From assembly GCA_019235595.1 (NCBI GenBank), contig JAFAKI010000351.1, positions 1 to 10,141 of the forward strand: DNA of 10,141 nucleotides. Reading direction: 5' to 3'. A model generated the notes under the pieces. It saw only the letters and a list, made by a program, of their open reading frames with translations. It was not told the origin of the DNA and did not search any database. Within the stretch, counting starts at the first letter, position 1, and the number at the start of each line of letters is the position of its first letter. The translations under genes were made by a program, and so were the position numbers. This DNA comes from Mucilaginibacter sp. (GTDB taxonomy: Bacteria; Bacteroidota; Bacteroidia; Sphingobacteriales; Sphingobacteriaceae). This document shows, in pieces, positions 5,732-10,141 of the stretch.

Positions 5732-6475
5732 ATGAAATTATTAGAAGGAAAAACAGCACTCATTACAGGAGCTTCAAAAGGTATAGGTCGTAAAATAGCC
5801 GAAAAGTTTGCCGAGCATGGCGCTAATGTCGCTTTCACTTACTTGTCGTCTGTTGAAAAAGGACAGGCTTTGGAGCAGGAACTGCAAAAGTTTGGCACCA
5901 AGGTAAAGGGCTATCGCTCTGATGCTTCCAAATTTGATGAGGCTGATAAACTGATCAATGACATTGTAGCTGATTTCGGTACCCTACATATTGTGGTGAA
6001 CAATGCGGGTATCACCAAAGACGGTCTGCTAATGCGTATGACCGAAGAGCAATGGGACGAAGTAATGGATGTGAACCTTAAATCCATCTTCAACGTAACC
6101 AAAGCCGCATCCAAGATCATGATGAAAAACCGCGACGGCGTGTTTATCAATATGAGCTCCGTAGTAGGTGTACAGGGCAATGCAGGGCAGGCTAACTATG
6201 CTGCTTCTAAAGCCGGTATCATTGGTTTCTCTAAATCTATCGCCAAAGAATTAGGCTCGCGTAATATTCGTACCAACGTAGTAGCGCCAGGCTTCATCAA
6301 AACCGAAATGACCGAAATACTCGACCCGAAAGTGGTGGAAGGCTGGGCAGCATCGATCCCGCTTAAACGCGGCGGCGAAACCGCAGACGTAGCCAACGCC
6401 TGCGTGTTCCTGGCTTCGGATATGGCTTCTTATATCACCGGGCAGGTGATCCCTGTTGACGGGGGAATGTTGTAG
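5732..6475 (+). CDS. fabG: 3-oxoacyl-[acyl-carrier-protein] reductase
   Basis: An NADPH-dependent short-chain dehydrogenase/reductase that reduces 3-oxoacyl-ACP to 3-hydroxyacyl-ACP in the elongation cycle of type II fatty acid synthesis, in the cytoplasm. The 247 residues match the usual FabG length. Visible motifs are the cofactor-binding TGASKGIG (12-19), NNAG (90-93), N115 in DVNLKS, catalytic S143 in NMSSVVG, and Y156 and K160 in YAASK. PGFIKTEMT (186-194) and the C-terminal TGQVIPVDGGM are typical of FabG. Other SDR enzymes such as acetoacetyl-CoA reductases look similar, but the match is closest to FabG. It is not next to other fab genes. It has a terminator of its own and seems to be transcribed singly. 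Confidence 0.93.
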   Translation: MKLLEGKTALITGASKGIGRKIAEKFAEHGANVAFTYLSSVEKGQALEQELQKFGTKVKGYRSDASKFDEADKLINDIVADFGTLHIVVNNAGITKDGLLMRMTEEQWDEVMDVNLKSIFNVTKAASKIMMKNRDGVFINMSSVVGVQGNAGQANYAASKAGIIGFSKSIAKELGSRNIRTNVVAPGFIKTEMTEILDPKVVEGWAASIPLKRGGETADVANACVFLASDMASYITGQVIPVDGGML

Positions 6476-6511
6476 GATTGCGGAATTCGGAAGTTCGATT
6501 TCGGAATTTTC
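6475..6511 (+). repeat. GGAATTC-type degenerate array after fabG
   Basis: Units GGATTGC, GGAATTC, GGAAGTTC, GATTTC and GGAATTTTC follow one another from the fabG stop codon. The part TTCGGAATTT (6500-6509) is the exact reverse complement of AAATTCCGAA (6588-6597), so the terminator between them lies inside a ten-base inverted repeat. Confidence 0.5.
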
Positions 6512-6525
6512 AATTTTTTATAAGT

Positions 6526-6564
6526 TGGGATTTTGACGGTAATGGATCAAAGTCCCATTTTTTT
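6526..6564 (+). terminator. Intrinsic terminator of fabG
   Basis: TGGGATTTTGA (6526-6536) pairs with TCAAAGTCCCA (6547-6557) over 11 base pairs with a single G-U wobble and a ten-base loop. Seven T follow directly (6558-6564). It ends the fabG transcript and separates it from the secreted-protein gene downstream. Confidence 0.82.
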
Positions 6565-6617
6565 GTGTGGAGAATTTATTTCAGGTCAAATTCCGAACAA
6601 ATAACTAACTTAATAGC

Positions 6618-7250
6618 ATGAAAAACCTGACCTTGGTCTTAATCCTGATTCCTTGCATAGTTTTTGGGCAACAGAAAAAGAAGTTATCGCCGCCACCTGC
6701 GCCTCCTCCTCCGTTGAGCAAAGAGCAAATGGCATGGGACAAAAAGCATGACAGGTGTTTTAATACTTCCAAATATGATCCGAAGCAAAGGCGCGCATTC
6801 TTTCCGTTTAACTCTGCCGCCAAGGTCAAATTAATATCGTTCAGCAGTGACGACATTCCTTATTTGGCGATTTCTGTAAACAATTTCTCAATTGACAGCA
6901 CAAAAGTGAAAGAGAGTAAAGCATTATCACCTGCTGGAATTGATTCCTTAACCGATATTATGTATAACGTTGGTTTTACGCCAATGAAACATATGCGTCC
7001 ACGTAGAAAAGGAGAATTGGAAGTGGCAGATCCAGGTTACATGTGTATATTTCAACCCAGACACGCAATACTGTTTATTGATTCGACTGGTAAAGTAACT
7101 CAATATATTTCTATCTGTTTCACATGCCATCAGTATTATCTCAGCTCCCGAAAAATTAAGTATACAGTCGATTGTGAAAATAAATATGAGTTATTAAAGA
7201 GCTATTTCCTGTCTCAAGGTTTAAAATATGGAACTAAACGGGAAGAGTAG
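6618..7250 (+). CDS. Secreted protein of unknown function with a proline-rich linker
   Basis: A 210-residue protein. MKNLTLVLILIPCIVFG (1-17) is a standard signal peptide with cleavage probably just before or after Q18, so the mature protein is periplasmic or outside. A basic and proline-rich stretch KKKLSPPPAPPPP (20-32) follows, then a globular part. The segment PRHAILFIDSTGK (148-159) followed by ICFTCHQ (166-172) recalls uncharacterised bacterial proteins in which a PRH segment precedes ICFxC. That comparison is from memory and uncertain. C167 and C170 could bind metal or form a disulfide. CFTCH also matches the haem c motif, but a lone motif in this context is weak evidence. It follows the fabG terminator. 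No clear promoter was found. Confidence 0.78.
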   Translation: MKNLTLVLILIPCIVFGQQKKKLSPPPAPPPPLSKEQMAWDKKHDRCFNTSKYDPKQRRAFFPFNSAAKVKLISFSSDDIPYLAISVNNFSIDSTKVKESKALSPAGIDSLTDIMYNVGFTPMKHMRPRRKGELEVADPGYMCIFQPRHAILFIDSTGKVTQYISICFTCHQYYLSSRKIKYTVDCENKYELLKSYFLSQGLKYGTKREE

Positions 7251-7281
7251 CTTTAACAACAGAATTTGCTACATCTCACAA

Positions 7282-7289
7282 TAATTTTG
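7282..7289 (+). promoter_or_regulatory. Candidate -7 promoter element for the VWA-TRIC pair
   Basis: TAATTTTG matches TAnnTTTG exactly and is followed by C. It lies 53 bases before the VWA-protein start codon. The nearest upstream TTTG (7265-7268) is closer than the usual -33 spacing. The ACGT array would fall in the 5' untranslated RNA. Confidence 0.45.
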
Positions 7290-7303
7290 CATTTTGCGAG
7301 TAA

Positions 7304-7338
7304 ACGTAAAACGTATTACGTCATACGTGCAACGTAAA
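7304..7338 (+). repeat. Five-unit ACGTnnn array directly before a start codon
   Basis: Five exact seven-base units follow without gaps: ACGTAAA, ACGTATT, ACGTCAT, ACGTGCA and ACGTAAA. The ACGT core is self-complementary, while the other three bases vary. The array ends four bases before the ATG at 7343, so it covers the region a ribosome would contact. Confidence 0.8.
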
Positions 7339-7342
7339 CCAT

Positions 7343-9442
7343 ATGCAGCTTCTATTTTCAGTAACATGGGGAACAGTTTCGGGGTGGTGGACACCGGTTT
7401 GCCTGTTGCTTGGCTTGCTGTATGGCTGGTTGATGTACCGTCAGCCGGTTAGCCTGGGTAAGCGGGCGCGGTATGCTTTGTTTGCTGTGCGTTCGCTGGT
7501 CGTATTTCTCCTTTCATTTTTATTGATTGCGCCATTGATCCGTTCGGTGGCCTATAATCCGCAAAAGCCGCTGATACTGATTGCGCAGGATAATTCGGAA
7601 TCGATAAAACTATTTGGCCTCAACCCAAACCCCTCTCCAAAGAAGAGGGACTTAATAGGGGAGCTCTCGCAATTAAAGCAACAGTTAGGTGACCAATACG
7701 ATGTCCGTGAGTTTAATTTCAGTGGTGACCTGAAGGATGGCTTATCAGATAAGTTCAACGGGAAGCAAACGAATATTTCGGCGGCTATTCATCAGTTGAA
7801 CGAGCGTTATGTAAATCAAAACATTGGTGCTTTGATACTGGCTACAGATGGCTTATATAACCAGGGAAGCGACCCTCGCTATGAGGCTAAAAATCTTAAA
7901 ACAAGCATTTATACCATTGCTTTAGGTGATACCGTAGCCAAACGCGACCTCCTGATCGGTAATGTCAACTATAACAAGACAGCTTATTTAGGAAATGATT
8001 TTGAGGTAGAAGTTTTAGCCGAGGCGTTTCAAGCCAAAGGGGAAAATATTCACTTGACAGTAGATGAAGATGGTAAACAAGTGTTTTCTCAAATAGATGC
8101 GGTTACCTCTAACAACTTCAGGAAGACGATCCCTCTAAAACTGAATGCGGATAAAAAAGGCACGCGGAAGTTTACCATCAACATCGCACCGGTAAAAAAC
8201 GAAATATCGGTACAAAATAACACCGAAACCATTTATGTGGATGTGCTGGATGACCGGCAAAAGATACTATTGCTGTACAATGGTCCGCACCCGGATATCA
8301 GCGTGATCAAGCAGTCGATTGAAAGTAACCGCAATTATGAGGTTAAAGCGAGTTTGCTTAGTGATCTGCCTAAGTTGAAACTAAGCGATTATAGTCTCGT
8401 TATTTTATATCAAACGGCGATCAATAGTTCAGGTGATCTACAAAGTTTTATCACCAAAAGTAAGGTACCTGTTTGGTATATCGCCGGTGCACAAACCGAC
8501 TTGCCGCAACTGAATAGCGAACAAAAGCAGGTACAGATCAATTCCGGCCGGAACGAAATGCAGGAGGTGTTTGCGCAACCTGTACAGGAGTTTTCCCTGT
8601 TTACCCTGTCCGATTCTACCAGAAAGAAACTAAGCCAGCTGCCACCCTTACTCGCACCTTATGGTAATTACAGCAGCAATGGCGCCGGACAAGTATTATT
8701 CAAACAACGAATAGGTGAGGTATCGACGCCTTATCCATTGCTGTCCTTTAGTGATGAAAATGGCCGAAGAATAGCTGTATTAACAGGAGAGGGGTTATGG
8801 CGATGGTCGCTATCAGAATATAATACTTATGGCAGTCATCAGGCTTTGGAAGAATTGTTTGGTCAGGCAGTGCAATACCTGACTGCCAACAGCAATCATC
8901 AGCGATTACGGGTTTATGCCGCCAAAAATGTCTTTGATGAGGGTGAGAATGTGATTTTGAATGCCGAATTGTATAACCAAGCCCTTGAATTGGTGAATAC
9001 GCCGGATATCCGCATAGAGCTGAAAAGCAGGGCAGGTAAAACGTACAGCTTTCTGTTTTCGCGAAACGGGCAAAGCTACCAGTTGGATGCCGGAACTTTG
9101 CCTGTGGATGAATACACTTATTCGGCATCAACCAGGTTAGGTAACGAAACATTTACCGCTAATGGACAACTCACCGTAAAGCCTTTGAATTTGGAGACCC
9201 GCCAAAGTGCTGCTGACCATCAGTTGCTGTACGATCTGGCTAAACAGTCAGGCGGACAAATGCTGCAGCCATCGCAAATTGGTCGGCTCGCCGACCTGAT
9301 CCGAAAAAATGAAAATATTAAAACCGTGGTTTATGAGGACAAGCGCTACAGCGACCTTATCGACCTGAAATGGATATTTATTTTGATTGTGGGCTTGTTG
9401 AGTGCGGAATGGTTTGTACGTAAACGGGAGGGAGAAGTGTAA
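7343..9442 (+). CDS. Membrane-anchored VWA domain protein with a GATase-like middle domain
   Basis: A 699-residue protein with two membrane spans at the N-terminus (about 15-32 and 45-66) and one near the C-terminus (677-692). The bulk should lie outside the cytoplasm. The VWA domain starts at about residue 77 and has a complete metal-ion site: D83, S85 and S87 in DNSES, T143 in KQTNIS, and D169 in ATDG. From about residue 307 (KILLLYNGPHPD) the sequence resembles the class I glutamine amidotransferase fold seen in similar VWA membrane proteins, but with no evident catalytic cysteine, so a binding role is more likely than catalysis. No Bat or MoxR gene is nearby, so its partner is unknown. 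A small repeat-derived insert lies at about residues 92-105. Its stop codon overlaps the start of the TRIC-type gene. Confidence 0.85.
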   Translation: MQLLFSVTWGTVSGWWTPVCLLLGLLYGWLMYRQPVSLGKRARYALFAVRSLVVFLLSFLLIAPLIRSVAYNPQKPLILIAQDNSESIKLFGLNPNPSPKKRDLIGELSQLKQQLGDQYDVREFNFSGDLKDGLSDKFNGKQTNISAAIHQLNERYVNQNIGALILATDGLYNQGSDPRYEAKNLKTSIYTIALGDTVAKRDLLIGNVNYNKTAYLGNDFEVEVLAEAFQAKGENIHLTVDEDGKQVFSQIDAVTSNNFRKTIPLKLNADKKGTRKFTINIAPVKNEISVQNNTETIYVDVLDDRQKILLLYNGPHPDISVIKQSIESNRNYEVKASLLSDLPKLKLSDYSLVILYQTAINSSGDLQSFITKSKVPVWYIAGAQTDLPQLNSEQKQVQINSGRNEMQEVFAQPVQEFSLFTLSDSTRKKLSQLPPLLAPYGNYSSNGAGQVLFKQRIGEVSTPYPLLSFSDENGRRIAVLTGEGLWRWSLSEYNTYGSHQALEELFGQAVQYLTANSNHQRLRVYAAKNVFDEGENVILNAELYNQALELVNTPDIRIELKSRAGKTYSFLFSRNGQSYQLDAGTLPVDEYTYSASTRLGNETFTANGQLTVKPLNLETRQSAADHQLLYDLAKQSGGQMLQPSQIGRLADLIRKNENIKTVVYEDKRYSDLIDLKWIFILIVGLLSAEWFVRKREGEV
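7631..7649 (+). repeat. Small palindrome embedded in the VWA coding sequence
   Basis: CCCTCT (7631-7636) and AGAGGG (7644-7649) are reverse complements around CCAAAGA, and ACTTAATAGGGG follows. It codes NPSPKKRD, between the DNSES metal site and the next helix of the VWA domain. From memory, CCCTCTCC-AAAG palindromes of this kind are frequent between genes in this group. The in-frame insertion is therefore probably a repeat that entered a surface loop. Confidence 0.55.
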
Positions 9443-10047
9443 TGATCAATATCTCATCCGTCATAGAGATTTCGGGTACGGTAGCTTTTACCATCTCAGG
9501 CGCATTCTCGGCCATGCAAAAACGGCTGGATGTGTTCGGCGTGCTTATCATGGGCTTTGTAACCGCCATCGGCGGCGGAACTATCCGCGATGTGCTGATA
9601 GGCGATACGCCAGTTACGTGGATGCGTAATTATGAGACGCCGCTGATGATCCTGGGTACTGGCATCGCAACAATCTTCTTTAAAAAGTACATCAAAACCT
9701 TTAAAACTACCCTGTTCCTGTTCGATGCATTGGGGCTTGGGTTATTTACCATCATCGGCATACAAAAAGGGATCAGCGCAGGTTTAAACCCCGGAGTTTG
9801 TGTGGCGCTGGGAACAATAACCGGTTGTTTTGGTGGCGTGTTGCGAGATATATTATTAAATAATATCCCGTTAATATTTCAAAAGGAAATATACGCGACG
9901 GCATGTATCATTGGCGGAACTTTATATATTTTGCTGCTCAATCACCTCGATATCGATATCGTTGAATTATTGGCTGTTGTGGTGGTATGCGCGATTCGGA
10001 TTGTAGCTGTTAAGTATAAATTGTCGTTACCGAAGTTTTACGCATGA
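9442..10047 (+). CDS. TRIC/UPF0126-type trimeric cation channel family protein
   Basis: A 201-residue inner-membrane protein, about seven hydrophobic segments, built from two similar halves. Each half carries the family signature: GGGTIRDVL (44-52) and GGVLRDILL (131-139). The family (YadS/YicG in E. coli, formerly UPF0126) is the prokaryotic branch of TRIC channels, which conduct monovalent cations; the physiological role in bacteria is not settled. The ATG shares its A with the TAA stop of the VWA gene (TAATG at 9440-9444), so translation is probably coupled. Nothing in the sequence explains why a VWA protein and a channel are paired. Confidence 0.9.
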   Translation: MINISSVIEISGTVAFTISGAFSAMQKRLDVFGVLIMGFVTAIGGGTIRDVLIGDTPVTWMRNYETPLMILGTGIATIFFKKYIKTFKTTLFLFDALGLGLFTIIGIQKGISAGLNPGVCVALGTITGCFGGVLRDILLNNIPLIFQKEIYATACIIGGTLYILLLNHLDIDIVELLAVVVVCAIRIVAVKYKLSLPKFYA

Positions 10048-10052
10048 AAAGA

Positions 10053-10080
10053 GGTCAGAAGTCTGAGGTCGGATGTCAGA
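10053..10080 (+). repeat. Four-unit GGTCAGA-type heptad array
   Basis: Four contiguous seven-base units, GGTCAGA, AGTCTGA, GGTCGGA and TGTCAGA, follow the stop codon of the TRIC-type gene by five bases. GTC and the final GA are constant. No complementary array is seen before the window ends. Confidence 0.7.
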
Positions 10081-10100
10081 ATGTTGCGTACAAATAAAAA

Positions 10101-10128
10101 AAGACGCTCATTGCATCTTCTAATTTTT
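10101..10128 (+). terminator. Possible terminator after the VWA-TRIC pair
   Basis: AAGACGC (10101-10107) pairs with GCATCTT (10113-10119) with one C-A mismatch and a five-base loop. Seven A precede the stem on the left, and CTAATTTTT follows. The A-run and T-run make it possibly active in both directions, but the T-run is interrupted and the stem is weak. Confidence 0.4.
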
Positions 10129-10141
10129 ATAATAAAATAAC

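Noticed and set aside
7116..7130. CFTCH as evidence for a c-type cytochrome
   Set aside because: A single motif with no other haem-protein features and no cytochrome maturation genes nearby is not enough.
8748..9152. A 134-codon frame on the - strand inside the VWA gene
   Set aside because: It is antisense to the well-supported VWA reading, with no motif or promoter.

Overview
This window looks like chromosomal DNA from a Bacteroidota bacterium, most likely a Sphingobacteriaceae relative such as Mucilaginibacter or Pedobacter. The genus is an inference. The grounds are the gene families, the near absence of Shine-Dalgarno sites, several TAnnTTTG promoter elements, and many short degenerate repeats between genes. 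All genes lie on the + strand.

Bases 1-395 hold a regulatory leader: a TAnnTTTG promoter element, then a cobalamin (B12) riboswitch whose P1, P3, P5 and B12 box can all be placed base by base. It precedes nrdB-nrdA (396-3780), a complete class Ia ribonucleotide reductase that closely resembles the eukaryotic RRM2/RRM1 pair. The expected logic is that B12 shuts off the B12-independent reductase, which implies a B12-dependent class II enzyme elsewhere in the genome.

From 3781 to 5731 come four small or poorly known genes. They are a cysteine-rich CWC-family protein (3860-4072), a possible 34-residue membrane peptide (4115-4219), an exported proteasome-like Ntn-hydrolase (4324-5067) and an unrecognised 135-residue protein (5194-5601) whose start lies on a run of nine T. 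Next is fabG (5732-6475), the ketoacyl-ACP reductase of fatty acid synthesis, with its own intrinsic terminator.

The right part holds a secreted protein of unknown function (6618-7250), a large membrane-anchored VWA protein (7343-9442) and, overlapping it by one base, a TRIC/UPF0126-type channel protein (9442-10047). A possible terminator closes the window.

The most striking unexplained pattern is between the genes. Most intergenic gaps carry a short array with a period of seven bases (sometimes 8-9), each with a different unit. Two of these arrays have a complementary partner array and can fold into long hairpins, and one such hairpin forms an arm inside the B12 riboswitch.
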